Assembly: GCA_031763025.1 (NCBI GenBank)
Contig: JASSKH010000006.1
Span: 372,001-436,000 of the forward strand
Source: Macrocystis pyrifera
Taxonomy: Eukaryota; Sar; Phaeophyceae; Laminariales; Laminariaceae
Length of the DNA: 64,000 bases
Direction of reading: 5' to 3'
Shown here piece after piece: positions 31,539 through 42,250 of this stretch. A model generated the notes under the pieces. The model was not told the DNA's origin. It searched no databases and worked only from the letters and a program-made list of their open reading frames with translations. Both the position numbers and the translations under genes were made by a program. Positions within the stretch are counted from its first letter, which is position 1; every line of letters begins with the position of its first letter.

Positions 31539-31690
31539 GGTCACCCTGTCAAGGGTATTGAACCCTGCCAGGGTCATTAACATCACCTTGTAAAGGTAAA
31601 CACCCTGTACAGAAGGGTCTTGTCACTACACAATTTTCAGGGTGAAGACCCTGTACCCTGTACAGGGTATTCGATCATGCCTCGAAATTT
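31539..31690. repeat. Cluster of short CCCTG/CAGGG palindromes
   Basis: Within 150 bp, CACCCTGTCAAGGGT, AACCCTGCCAGGGT, CACCCTGTACAGAAGGGT and ACCCTGTACAGGGT occur one after another, each a short inverted repeat. A CAG/GGAGCA-rich microsatellite (31447-31515) lies just upstream. No gene is seen. Confidence 0.7.
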
Positions 31691-31707
31691 GGGACAAATC
31701 TCCTGGC

Positions 31708-32036
31708 TTTTTTTAATATATTTTCATCGTCACTTTTACTTTCCAGCCCACTCGTGGGAGGTTTTACCCTCAGCGATCTGGACAAGCCGTGATCACAGGT
31801 GTCGTCCCTTTTCCCCCCCGGCACGTGCCTTTATTTTTTGTCGCGCATAGGGTTCAGCATTCCCACTGCTCGTCGATTTTCATCGAAAGCAGCTAACTCA
31901 CGCTCTCGTGCTTTCCGCTTATCAATTTTTTATGCAAGAAAAAGTCCCTACGAGCATGCACTCGGTGAGATTTGAACCCACGAAATTGATCTTGATAGGC
32001 ACGCGGACCACCTACCAACCCACTGGGGACGCCGGC
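31708..32036 (-). mobile_element. SINE copy S5 (full length, inverted)
   Basis: It runs inverted from the tail complement near 31708 to the head complement GGGGACGCCGGC at 32036. The CCAGCCCACTCGTGGGAGG and CACTGCTCGTCGATTTTCAT blocks match S2. Confidence 0.8.
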
Positions 32037-33178
32037 TAGGGTCGGGTGGCGATCATGAATAGATCAGAATGTGTCTCAACCAATGCCGCATTTCCGTTGA
32101 CAAACAGCTTTGTGCAAAGAGGATTTCCCAAATAATTATGAACGTTTACTAATATTAATACTACTGTAACAGTCTTTTCTTAACTTCTCTACCTACATGA
32201 CAGCTTTTCGGATATCCGACCAACTGTCTGAGTAGGTCTCTCCTATCCACTACATCGTGCAAGCGGCGGAGTCGACTGCCGACGCCGGCAGGAAAAACAA
32301 ATTCGGGAGTGCGGTGATATAAAACTCTCGAGGCAATGCGATAGTTTTTTTTTTTGGGGGGGGGTTATGTACGCTAACGAAAATAAAAAATCGCGTTGTC
32401 GTTTGTTTTTGCTGGGGCGTGTCCGCGGCGCCTTACTGTAGAAGGCGCCTGCAAGACGATTATACTACAAACCGTGGTTGAATCAGTGATCTGGGTCCTA
32501 GATGATAGTGTACAGAACATTTAGTTAGTTAGCTCTACATCTTACTCTACTTCCTCGGTATTTTTCCGCACCCGTGCGCGCCACCAAACATGTGTGTATG
32601 TACAGCAGCCGTATAGTATGAATAGTAGCTATACCTGGTACGTATTTCACGTTTTCCCCCAGCCACAATTTTGACCAGCGTGTGAGTAACCCGCGGGATG
32701 CTCGTATAAGTCAAATTGCCCCCCTTCACCCCGAACTTCTCTCTACCTCTGCCTTTTCCTCCATCCTCTACCGCGTAATAAGAAATGTACACAGAGCACC
32801 TACGCATGTATGCCCTTCTTTTTGCGCAAGCATCGGTCGTGACCTCTATGTAACCCGTACGTATTCCGCGAATTACTCGTCATACGAAACTTCACTTTTT
32901 ATTATCCACCGATGGATGGGTAAAACCCAAGCTCAAGCTCACCACACTTCCACATATAATGCAATGCATATGTCGTGTGTCAACCTAACTATGTTAAACA
33001 CAACGGTTGTTGTAGAACCCAACGGTGCAGCCGAAGCAACACAAGCGCAATTTGCTGTAACATCGGGCGCGTGAGTCAATTTGTTAGGAAGTTAAGTTGA
33101 GCATCGTCAACTATATATCACCGCAACTCTGGTACACTGCAGAATAGTTTATGCACAACTTCAACCTCCGAACAAAAC
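32037..33178. other. AT-rich stretch between SINE S5 and the YR2 left repeat
   Basis: No gene is supported. An open stretch at 32682-33070 ends at a strong donor-like GTGAGT (33071) with protein-like final codons (VEPNGAAEATQAQFAVTSG), so a host exon is possible, but I found no partner exon in a matching phase. Confidence 0.4.
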
Positions 33179-33493
33179 AGCAAGGTTTTCGTAGGGGCAA
33201 CATGGTGGTTTGGGGGGTAACGGGTAGAAAAGATAAACCAGTGAGGGGATGAGACTGTTTCGGAGGGTTTCCCATATAATAAGAACGGATTTTGGTACGG
33301 GGTCAGGATGAAAAATAATGGAAGTTCCGGATGATATGATGAGGAAAGACCAACGCAGTTCAGACACGAGCAAGCAGTGGTAGCGCGGTGTGAAGCGGGG
33401 TCGTCGGTGCAGCGAGTATCCTGGATAGCTAGCGAACGGGCAAGGCCCTGCACGAGCTGAATAGAACCGGGCAAGGGACATCAGGGAGTCGTC
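33179..33493 (+). repeat. YR2 left terminal direct repeat (315 bp)
   Basis: It contains TCGTAGGGGCAACATGGTGG, AGGGTTTCCCATATAATAAG and GAGCTGAATAGAACCGGGCA, each matched at the right end. There are numerous mismatches between the two copies, which points to an old insertion or to repeats that did not arise from one template. Confidence 0.88.
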
Positions 33494-33522
33494 AAGTGAC
33501 CAGCAGTCGTTGAGTCTGGGCG

Positions 33523-35233
33523 TTGGGAGGGTCGACGAGCGGGATGGAGGAATCCCTTACCGCGATGCAGCAGCAGGACGAAGAGCACGACAACCTTGTG
33601 GGAGGCCCGGGCCCAAGGCGGGGGTCGACCCAAGGGAACGGGGCGGCCGGTATCGCGGAGGACGATCAGTCTTCAGCAGGAGGGTCGGGCAACAACGACG
33701 ACGGTAGAGTACGAGCAAATACCCTGGGTAACCGGGGTACGAGTACGAACGTGCACTTTGAGGGTAGTCAGACAGTACACCAAAGAGCTCACACGCGGTC
33801 GGGTAGGGGGGCAGGGGGGGGTTCACGTCGCAGGGTAGGGGGCGGGGGAAAGGCTGGTATGGGAACCGCGAGCGGTCCAACTCTATGCAACATGTCGCAT
33901 CGCAGCGAAAAGACCAATTGTTCCCCAAAAACGAGTTTCAGGGCCCCCCATTGTCGGATGGAGGAAGTTCGTATCAGCAGGAGGCGAGGGGGAGGCGGGC
34001 TAACCGCCAGCTCACGGCCTTTGACGGGCTCGCACAGGCGTCCTGGGGCCCGGGAGGGGGGGGGGGGGGGGGGGTAGGTTGGGGCGGGGGAGTACCGAAC
34101 CCGCGACAGCGGCAACAGCGGCCAAGCATGCAGCTACAGCAGCAGCAGCAGTCAGGCCTGGGGGGGTTCGCGGATGCAAGCGAGTGGGATATAGACGTGT
34201 CGGGGTCGCGACAGCAGCAGATGGGGGCACCCGAAGGACAGTGGGGGTGGGCGGGGTAGGAGACAAGTCCGTGGGAGAGGGGAGCACGTAGGTTGCACCG
34301 GCAGCCGCAGCACGAAGCACCTCCGGGGTTGGGGGGGCGGCATCAGTTCCTTGCTCAGCTCCAGACCGCAGTGGGGGGAGGGAGGAGCATCGAACTTCCC
34401 GTCCGGGTTGCAAGGTTGGGGGGGGGGGGGGGGGGGGGGGGGGGAAGATGGGAAGGGGGGGGTCGGGAGCGGGAATCAAACCATCCGTACCGGAGACGAT
34501 GTGGCGCAAGGGCAACCGCAGAATAGTAGTCTGGTCATCACTGCGGGAGGATGGAAACCCCCACCCTTTGATTCGGCGGATGCCTTGGGTGCGATTACCG
34601 GGGGCTTCATGATCGAGGGGGAGGGGGCACAGCAGGTAGCAGCGCTGAGTCATAATGATGTGCGGAATTTCGCGCAGAAGGACCATTTTAGCTTCGGGGG
34701 AGGGAGCGCGCAGGTATCGCTGGACCACAGGTTGGAGGCAGTTTCTTTTGTTGACGCACCTCATGCAGTACGTGGTGGATGGACGGGAACAAAGCCTTTG
34801 GTCAAGCGTCGCTGCGGAGGACGAATAAGGTGGTTGAGCGTTTCCGGGTGGTCGTGCAAGGGGTGCGGACGTTCCACACGCAAAACACACAGGTGACTCT
34901 ATCTGAGCAGGTCAAAGCGAAGTCTGTGCAATGCTTTAACAAAGACCTCCAGACGTAGTCGGAGGAGGTGGCCCGGCAAGCACACATGCTGAAGCAGGAA
35001 ATCGGTACGTTTCCAGAACCGAGCGACGTTTACCCGTTGCCCCAACCGCTGTTCTCGCGGACGCATACCCATCCATCTGGGGGACGTAGGATACGCCGAG
35101 GAGCACGCCGCGGGGGGGTACAAGAGAGGACGGGGGGGGGGGGAGAAAGCGGGAGGACAAGCGTAACCGGGGCCGCAGAGGAGTGGGGGAGAACGAGCAA
35201 GGAGTGGGACGGGAAGCAGTGGGGGTTGGGTGG

Positions 35234-35277
<44 letters not shown>

Positions 35278-35675
35278 GGGGGGAAGGAGAATACGATCGA
35301 CCCTGCCATGATTACGAGGAGCTTGGTGCGTGCCTCCACGAGCCTACGAGGGGGCTGCCGTGCAGGTACAGGCACGAAGGTAACCACAAGACCCCGAAGG
35401 GTGCGTATCTGCCGAGCGACGGAGGCGGGTTGGGGAAGCGTGGGAGGGAGGGGGGCGGGGGAGGGTGGGGGAGGAGCGCGGGGGACGGAGAGGAACGACG
35501 GGCCGGCGAAGCAATGAGGACACGAGCTCCGCGGCACAGAGGAGCCAGCCAAGCGAGCAACCGTCACGAGTTCTGGGGCGACGACGACGAGGGCGACGGC
35601 GGGGGGTTCGGGTTGGGTGCTTGGCCCAAGGGGGGGGGCGACTCTGAGGTCGGTGGTTTTATCAGAAACAGGTGA
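33523..35675 (+). pseudogene. YR2 gag-like region, Gly/Gln-rich with a CCCH-type finger
   Basis: Several overlapping frames here are rich in G, Q, R and S and interrupted by long G runs, so one protein cannot be traced. The most informative part is near 35290-35400, where CHDYEELGACLHEPTRG and CRYRHEGNHKTPKGAY give a C-C-C-H pattern like RNA-binding fingers in gag proteins of such elements. Position before the reverse transcriptase supports a gag role; this is inferred from place and composition. Confidence 0.5.
35237..35276 (+). repeat. Poly-G tract (40 bp)
   Basis: An uninterrupted run of 40 G lies inside the gag-like region of YR2. Shorter G runs occur at 34061-34074 and 34424-34442. They account for the loss of a single reading frame here and may be of uncertain length. 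Confidence 0.92.
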
Positions 35676-35879
35676 GATATCTGGCCGGCGCGTTAAAGAG
35701 TAGAAGCGTTGGGAGGTTGGACAAGGGTTGTTGGGGGAAGCGTCGGGGAAATCGGTGTAGGCGGCAAGCTCAGTGCGAGTTTTAGCCACGACAGCTGGGG
35801 CATGTTTGTCGCGAGTAACCGGGGCGGGGAAAGGGGGGGGTAGGGAGGGTTGTGCAAAGGTTGGGGGGTTCGTTGACAC

Positions 35880-37070
35880 TCACATAAACCCAGAGCGCGT
35901 ACAAGGGTTCTTCGGGGACAAGCACCAGTTCCCCGAACTCGACACGTTGAGGCACATAGGGTGCGTGAGGATACCCGTAGACGTTGGGCCAGGGGGGGGC
36001 TTACGCAGGAACTTGTATACGGAAAACGTGCAAGCGCGCAGAAATTTAGCGACGCAGTGTGGGAAAAAGCGGTTGCGGACGTGGCGGGGGGCAGGGCGAT
36101 TGTTTTCCCAAAGAAGCAAGCAAAGAAGGTACCGGGACTGCGAGTGTCCCCAGTTGAATTAGTAGAAGAACGCCAAAAGATAAGGATAATCCACGACGTG
36201 ACGTTTGAGCACGAAAACGGGTGCGGGTCGGTAAACTCGACGACGGATTTGGATGAGATTCCGGAATGTGCGCTGGCGGGGGTGATGCATGAAGTTTTAC
36301 TCTAGGGTACTGGAGTTGAGGGTTAAGTTCGGGGATCAAGCGCGAATTCCTACTAAGAAAATGGACGTCAAACATGCGTTCAGACAGATCCCAGTAGACC
36401 CTGACGGTGCAGCGGCTTTCGAGTACGTATTGGGGGAGTAACGTTCAGTCGATTTGCGCTTGCAGTTTGGGTGGAGTGGTAGTCCGGGGTGGTGGGGCGT
36501 GATATCAGCTTCGATTCAGCTTGCGCAACGCAACACCACGAGAGCATCCGCGTCGTTCTCGAGGGCGGAAGACCGCGCGGTATAGCACGTGACGGTTGCG
36601 CAGGAAACGGGGCGCCCAGTAGCCCAGTGGCGGGCAGAGTGCGTAGTGCGGCCAGCGAACGGGGGAGGGGCGGGCGACCCAGCCCTTGTGTTTTTTTTTC
36701 ATGGTTGATGCCGTCTCAGTAGAGGTTCAGTGTGACCCAGAAGGGGCGCAGTGTTTGGGCTCGTCTCGATCGTTGGTAGTAATCCACGAGCAGGCTATGG
36801 GCGAGAGATCGGAAGGGGGGGAGCCTTTACTTTTCGAAAAACAAAGTGACAGGCTGGGCAACGCAACAAGAGGTGTTGGGGTACGATGTTGACAAAGGGA
36901 GCATGACTATTGCCCTCCCGAAACGAAAGGTGGACGAATTACGCGCGCGATTAGCAGATTGGTCGGCAGGGCAGCAGACGGCAACTGTGAGGGAGGTGCT
37001 AGTGTTAGCAGAGAAGTTGCACCACGCGTCCTTTGTAATCCGGCCCGGACGGTACTTCGTCCGCCGGCTT
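35880..37070 (+). pseudogene. YR2 reverse transcriptase
   Basis: Pieces in several frames follow the reverse transcriptase order: AVWEKAVADVAGGRAIVFPK and RIIHDVTFEHENG (36055-36230), motif A KMDVKHAFRQIPVDPDGAAA (36357-36415), a motif C position reading FFMVDAVSVEV (about 36690-36720) where VDD is expected, and then GWATQQEVLGYDVDKGSMTI (about 36850) with RPGRYFVRRLLQL. Stops, frame changes and the missing second aspartate of motif C mean this copy cannot work. Confidence 0.75.
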
Positions 37071-37239
37071 CTGCAGTTATATAATACGCATCGTGATGGG
37101 GTGGAGCGGGGGCGTGGGGTAGGTTCAGAAAGCAGAGGGAAGCGAGACGACTTATACGGTTGTCGCGGGAGTTCGTGGCAGACGTGAGATGGTGGAGACG
37201 GTTTTTGGAGACGGGGGAAGGGTACGGGGGAGAGAGCAT

Positions 37240-38290
37240 GACAGCACCGTCTTTCAGCTTCGTGAAACAGCGGCCGAGTAGAACCTGGTTTTTGGACGCT
37301 CCCTTGACAGCGATAGGGGGGTTGTGCATGGAAACGGGGGGGTGCTGGAGATTTTCCCTGCCGGAAGAGGTGCAGAAAGATACGATAAGGGGGGGGCAGG
37401 CGGTAGGTGATCTAATTTCCATTAACCTGTGGGAGGTCATGACCATGGTGGCGACGGCGTTCGTAGTGGTAGACATGAGGGGGGAGAGACCGGGTAGGAA
37501 GGGGGAGGCAGGTTTTATGAGGGCAGATAACGAAGCAGCCGTAACCTGGGTAAAGAGGTGTCGTGGTGGGGTGTACTCGATAGGAGAGATGTACTCGGTC
37601 TCATGCATGGCCGTAGTCGTATGACCATAGACCCTCGCATCCCTACAATGCCGGGACGGAGCTTGTCGGGTTTTCACTGACCAGGCAGACATTGCTTGCA
37701 CCAAGCGCATTGCCGTGAGGTGTCCGGCGAGTCGCATGAAGGGTGAGCTGCATCCTACTAAGAACCGCTTGTGAGGCGGACTTGCATATGGATGACAGCT
37801 TCAATGAGTTAGTTTAATTTCCGGTGTAGCCACTTCCAGAGACAGCAATGGAAGTACTATGTAACTGCCTCTTGGGTGCCTTACCTTGCACACTACATGA
37901 TACGATAAATTCCCTTGTGCAGAGTAAAGGTTATTTACCTCCCACAAATGATCTAACTCGACGACCAGCTGTGAGCGACGGCCAAAATAAAAAATATATA
38001 AAAACGGTACCCTGGATGTCTAGCTCACGTAGTGAGCGGCATGTTTTACAGTGTCGTTGCCAACCGACGCCAACCCAACCCATCGAGGTGTCGTGGGGGG
38101 GGGGGGGGGAAACAAGCAAGAGTAGAGGCGTTGATGAGGATGATGGAGGCGTTGGAAGTAAGGGGAAGGTGGTGTTTCAGGCAAGGCACGTACGGGGGGT
38201 CGATAACTGATTGGCAGACGGTTTGACTAGGTGGCGAGAGGAACAGATTCCCGACAAACTAAACGTAGAATGTCCCGAAATCGCCTGGCA
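37240..38290 (+). pseudogene. YR2 RNase H, split by a 518-bp insertion
   Basis: The first part has RTWFLDAPLTAIGGLCMETG, INLWEVMTMVATAF and FMRADNEAAVTWVKRCRGG (37280-37570), giving the D, E, D set of RNase H. The sequence then changes to non-coding DNA and resumes at 38090 in KQARVEALMRMMEALEVRG, followed by FQARHVRGVDN and LADGLTRWREEQIPDKLN (to about 38270). Joining CRGG to GGKQARVE restores the expected domain order, which shows the insertion directly. Confidence 0.78.
37567..38084 (-). mobile_element. 518-bp non-autonomous element inserted in the YR2 RNase H (carries R2 copy 3)
   Basis: The 12-bp sequence GAGGTGTCGTGG occurs directly on both sides, at 37555-37566 and 38085-38096, as a target duplication would. 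The inserted DNA has no long open frame. Its first 120 bp (37569-37690), read on the minus strand, are repeat R2 as seen near 7.1 and 7.6 kb. I recognise no terminal inverted repeat, so the class is open. Confidence 0.7.
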
Positions 38291-38319
38291 GGTAAAGGAA
38301 CCGGGATCGGTGGAGCAGC

Positions 38320-39380
38320 TAATGTGTTCGGAGATATTGCGAGAGAGTACGCATTTGGAAGAGTTGCAGCTTCGTCTCGAAAACCTTACAATGCGAAATT
38401 GGAGATGTGGTTGAGCTGGAGGTCCTTTTTCGGGAAGGGGTGTTGGCTGCAAAGGCATGGGGGAGATGGAGCTGGTGGGAGAGTTGGTCGAGTTCATGGG
38501 ATACTGCTGCGCAGAAAAAGGGAACAGGGAGTCGTCTGTAGCAGGCAAGTAGGTGGCGATTAATTTCTACCATGAACAGTTCGTGGGGCTTTCGGTGCCC
38601 ATGAGTAATCCATTGATCAGATCGGTGAGGCAAGGTATCAAGAGGGCACAGGTAGAGATGGGTAGTCAGCAGAGGGTAAGAAGACCATTGACTTGGGGGA
38701 TGCTGAGGGGGGTGCAAGGAAGCAAGCACTGCATCATGGGGGGAAAGGGGGGGGAGGGTGTTATGGATAGATCTGGCACTGTCCTTTTTTTATGTTGCTA
38801 ACGTCAGAATTGTTTGCCATAAGGTATACTGCTTAAGGAGGGGGGAAGTAGCGTTTTTCAGAGATAACGCTCAACTGGCAAAGGGTAGCATTTGGGAAGC
38901 AAGTAAGGTAGAGGTAAGGTTGAGGGGATCGAAGGGAGATCAAGGAAGAAAAGGAGCGATAGTAGTCAGGACAAGATCAGGACGGGGTGGAGAAGAGGAA
39001 GGGGGAGCAGTGGGGCTATCGGTGGAGCTTTTCAGAATGTACAATGACGGGGAGTTGACAGGAGAAGCCCCTTTGATGTCATATCGAGGAACGGACGGTT
39101 GGAGGGTCTGGTCCAGGGGGAAGGCAACTCAGTGCTTGAGGAAGGGCCTTGACAGTTTAGGGAGGAGGTGGAGGGAAGAGGGGAGGGGAGCGGGGGCAAG
39201 TCTGATTCCGGAAGAATTCGCGTTGCTTTCGGGGACCATATAGGGGGGGGGGCAACCAGACTGGCCGCGAGAAGAGTGCCAGAGGCAGTGACTAAGAAAG
39301 AAGGGAGGTGGTCGTCGGACTCGTTTATGGTGTGCGTTAGGGCTAACATGGAAGATCCAGTATGAGTATTCGAGGTGTTG
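38320..39380 (+). pseudogene. YR2 tyrosine recombinase, catalytic residues lost
   Basis: The core-binding domain reads VAASSRKPYNAKLEMWLSWR (about 38355-38415), AINFYHEQFVGLSVPMSNPL (about 38556) and RRPLTWGMLRGVQ. The catalytic part (38758-39243) has GEVAFFRDNAQLAKGS. At the box that normally reads HSxRIGGAT this copy has LSGTI, a TAG stop, then GGGATRLAAR (39210-39275), so histidine and arginine are both replaced. The tyrosine position reads FMVCVRANMED (about 39327), that is, cysteine. All three positions are mutated, so it cannot recombine DNA. Confidence 0.75.
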
Positions 39381-39825
39381 GAGCATGGGGGGGGGGGAGT
39401 TTGAGAGACAACCAGGACAAGGGACTAGATGGGGCTAAATACTGTAGGTGCTATTCTGCCCGGTATAGTAAGGACCGCTTGGGAGGCTACAAAGTACCCA
39501 AGCAGTCCTCACACATATCCGGACGAAGGGGGAAAGGAACCGCGGAACCGCGGTCTCGTGAGGGTAGGCGTTCCACTAGCGGAGCGCAACCGGTAAAGAG
39601 GTCGACAGCGTTTCGTTTGTGTGGGCGGGGGGAGAGGCGCATGCAAGCGAAAAGGGGCGGGGCGACCCCCCCTCTCTTTTTCTCTGTTCCCTCCGGCTAT
39701 TTTATATAGGCGTAAGAAAGGCGTACGCATGCAAGGGGGGGACGGGCCAAGGCAGTCCCCCCCCCCCACCATTTCGACTTCTTCAATTAACGTCAAGCAT
39801 TTTTCGTGGAAGTGGGCAACCAAAG

Positions 39826-40140
39826 AGGAAGGTTGTCGTAGGGGCAACCTGGTGTTTGACGGGTAACGGGTAGAAAATATAAACCAGTGAAGGGATGAGA
39901 CTGTTTCAGAGGGTTTCCCATATAATAAGAAGGGATGTTTGGTACGGGGTAAGAATGAAAAATAGTGGAAGTTCGGGATGATATGATGAGGAAAGACCAA
40001 CGCGGTTCAGATACGAGCAAGCAGCGGTAGAGCGATGTGGAGCGGGGTCGTCGATGCAGCGAGCATCCAGGATAGATAGCAATCGGGCAAGGCCCTGCAC
40101 GAGCTGAATAGAACCGGGTAAGGGACGTCAGGGAGTCGTC
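39826..40140 (+). repeat. YR2 right terminal direct repeat (315 bp)
   Basis: It is the partner of 33179-33493, with TCGTAGGGGCAACCTGGTGT, the identical AGGGTTTCCCATATAATAAG and GAGCTGAATAGAACCGGGTA. It ends at GGGAGTCGTC, as the left copy does. Confidence 0.88.
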
Positions 40141-40504
40141 TAGTTGTTTTTTTCCCCCGCTCACCCTCCCCCAAAATAGACTCGTTTCATACTCCTCGTA
40201 CTAGCGAGTAATTCGTCCGTCGTCGTGCAACATTTTAGAAACATTACAGGTATACGAAAGTTTTTATTCCAGATACGTATACTTCCTAAAGGCACCGAAC
40301 AAAACCCGACGCGTGCGTGTCAAAAAGATGCATGATGACTACAGGCAGCACGCGACAGCACTTTAAATGTTGCCGGGGTTACTTGCCCGTACGGGATGGA
40401 CTGTAGAGAATTTCAGGCTCGAGGGTCGGAGGAAAACAAGAAAATTTCACTTTTTTGCACTGAAGATAGGCTGGGACACACCCTGCCTTACGTGAGAATT
40501 CCAG

Positions 40505-41219
40505 GGTGGCCGGAAACAGGAAGATGTGTTGCGTAGCGATGCCCACTCTTCCTCTATTTGTGACAAAGTTGGTAGCGTTGCCCATGATTTGTCAGGGACT
40601 CGCGGCAGTTCGGCAGAAGAGAAAAAGCCTTTAGCAGACAGCGTGGTTGAACGGATTATACCACCCATCGGAAAAGGTGTCTCCGATGTATTGCCTGTCC
40701 TCGTAAAATATTTCGCGGCGTTGAAAGATGACCTTGGTGTTTCGAAGAACTACCTCCGTGGTTTTCAAACCGAGGTTGTGGCAGCAGTCCAACGTGAATC
40801 TCGCGAATTCCAAGAACATACGATTGCAGCCGTCAGGCGGGAATCTCATGCCCGTCAACGGGAGAGTCGCGATTCCCATAAGGAGGCGCCTATCCGACGT
40901 TCTGCACAGAGGACGCCACCCAGTCGTTTTACGCGCCACAGGTGAATATTGATGTGTCCCTCTCGCGATAGATTCACATGTCAGGGATTGCCCTGTGTCT
41001 ACGTAATACTGGGAAGTTTTGCACGATGAGTGTGCACGTACTAGCAAAGGAGTGGGCCCCGTGTAACATGCGGATTACTTGCTTTCGATGTATGCATGCA
41101 CTGACTTACGCCGCAGGGGGACAAATAATCCGGAAAGACGTGCAACAGACTCCGAGGACATGGACACGCCAACCAGGAGCGACAGTCGTCACACACGCCG
41201 GCATCTGAACGCAGGCTGA
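40505..41219 (+). CDS. Possible spliced host gene, 3' part, unknown function
   Basis: I do not recognise the family. An open frame from 40505 (after a CAG acceptor-like site) to 40941 ends at AG/GTGAAT; joining it to 41117-41219 (after CGCCGCAG) keeps the frame and ends with TGA. The product would include VVERIIPPIGKGVSDVLPVL, VKYFAALKDDLGVSKNYLRG and a charged, probably coiled-coil stretch VVAAVQRESREFQEHTIAAV, then an R/S/T-rich tail. There is no in-frame ATG, so upstream exons or a broken start are needed. An alternative reading of the second exon gives SERRLKRKQEEELATLSREE in another frame. Confidence 0.35.
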
Positions 41220-41578
41220 AGCGAAAGCAGGAGGAGGAACTAGCTACTTTGTCGCGGGAAGAGGTAATCCGAGCCGGAACACTTCAATAATCATATTCAT
41301 TAACAAGACGTTTTATGCACGATTTGTGAATCGTTGAGTCAGTGTCGCCTCTACTCCAGTGACATGCTTGTCGGCTGTGGAAATGTGTAAAGGGTAGGCA
41401 CCGAAGACTGCTTGTTTCCACAACGTATGCCGTCTTTGGCTTCCCGGTTGGCAAACCCTTTTGAATGAATCATCAAATAATGTTTTTTTTCTGAACTAGT
41501 CCCTATTATTCGGAGCTGACCGAGAAAGAAACGAGTGTAAGAAACGAGTAGCGAACAAAATTGTATTTGGCACTCCAC

Positions 41579-41581
<3 letters not shown>

Positions 41582-41612
<31 letters not shown>
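41582..41612 (+). repeat. Poly-C tract (31 bp)
   Basis: An uninterrupted run of 31 cytosines. Confidence 0.92.
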
Positions 41613-42250
41613 ATCCTCCGCCCACCCTCCATCGCCACCCCTGAAAAGATCCAGGCCGGCTAGCACAAGCAACAGGCAACAGTCCACCCTACCCAGGCCC
41701 AACACGCGGAGGGCGGCGCAGGGAGAAAAACTGATGGCCGGTACTGCGTGGTGTGCGTGGCAAGGTTTCAGCTCAGAGGGTGCACCGGATTCCTTCCCTG
41801 GGGGGAATAATCACTACAACGCGCCTAGCTCAGGGAACTGGGACCGCAGGCCTGTCACCCTTGGACCTCTGACGCCACGGCGGGCGCAGGCTCCTGGGGG
41901 CCTGGTGCTCCGCCTGTCACCCTTGGAACGTATATGCGAGATTTGGCGTCACAGTGTGTTGTGCGACTTTTCGACGTTGAACCGTCACACCAGCGATTAA
42001 CTTTCAGCAAACACGCTTTCCGTGCTGATCCGTCACCCTGGGAAGATGGCGTAGGACCCGTGCTGCGATAGGGGTTGCTAACACGCTGGGGGCAAGCATA
42101 GTTCTGACTGATGGGACTTTCGACGGGCGAGGGGCGCTAAAAAACATTTCTTGATAACATGTTCCCGTATAAGCCTCGTAGGTTACGAGATTTATCAACG
42201 GTTAAGGCGCACACGTTTCTTGGTTGTTTTGGGGGGGGGGGGGATATATT

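Larger units (their letters stand above)
33179..40140 (+). mobile_element. Tyrosine-recombinase retroelement YR2 with direct terminal repeats
   Basis: A 315-bp sequence at 33179-33493 recurs in the same orientation at 39826-40140. Between them, in one orientation, lie a glycine-rich gag-like region, a reverse transcriptase, an RNase H with a 518-bp insertion, and a tyrosine recombinase. The arrangement differs from YR1 and the sequences are not close, so this is a second lineage. Catalytic positions of both enzymes are mutated. I see no target duplication outside the repeats. Confidence 0.8.

Noticed and set aside
32982..40941. One host gene interrupted by YR2 (exon ending 33070 joined to exon 40505)
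   Set aside because: The first exon ends with two bases of a codon and the second starts in phase 0, so they do not join in frame.
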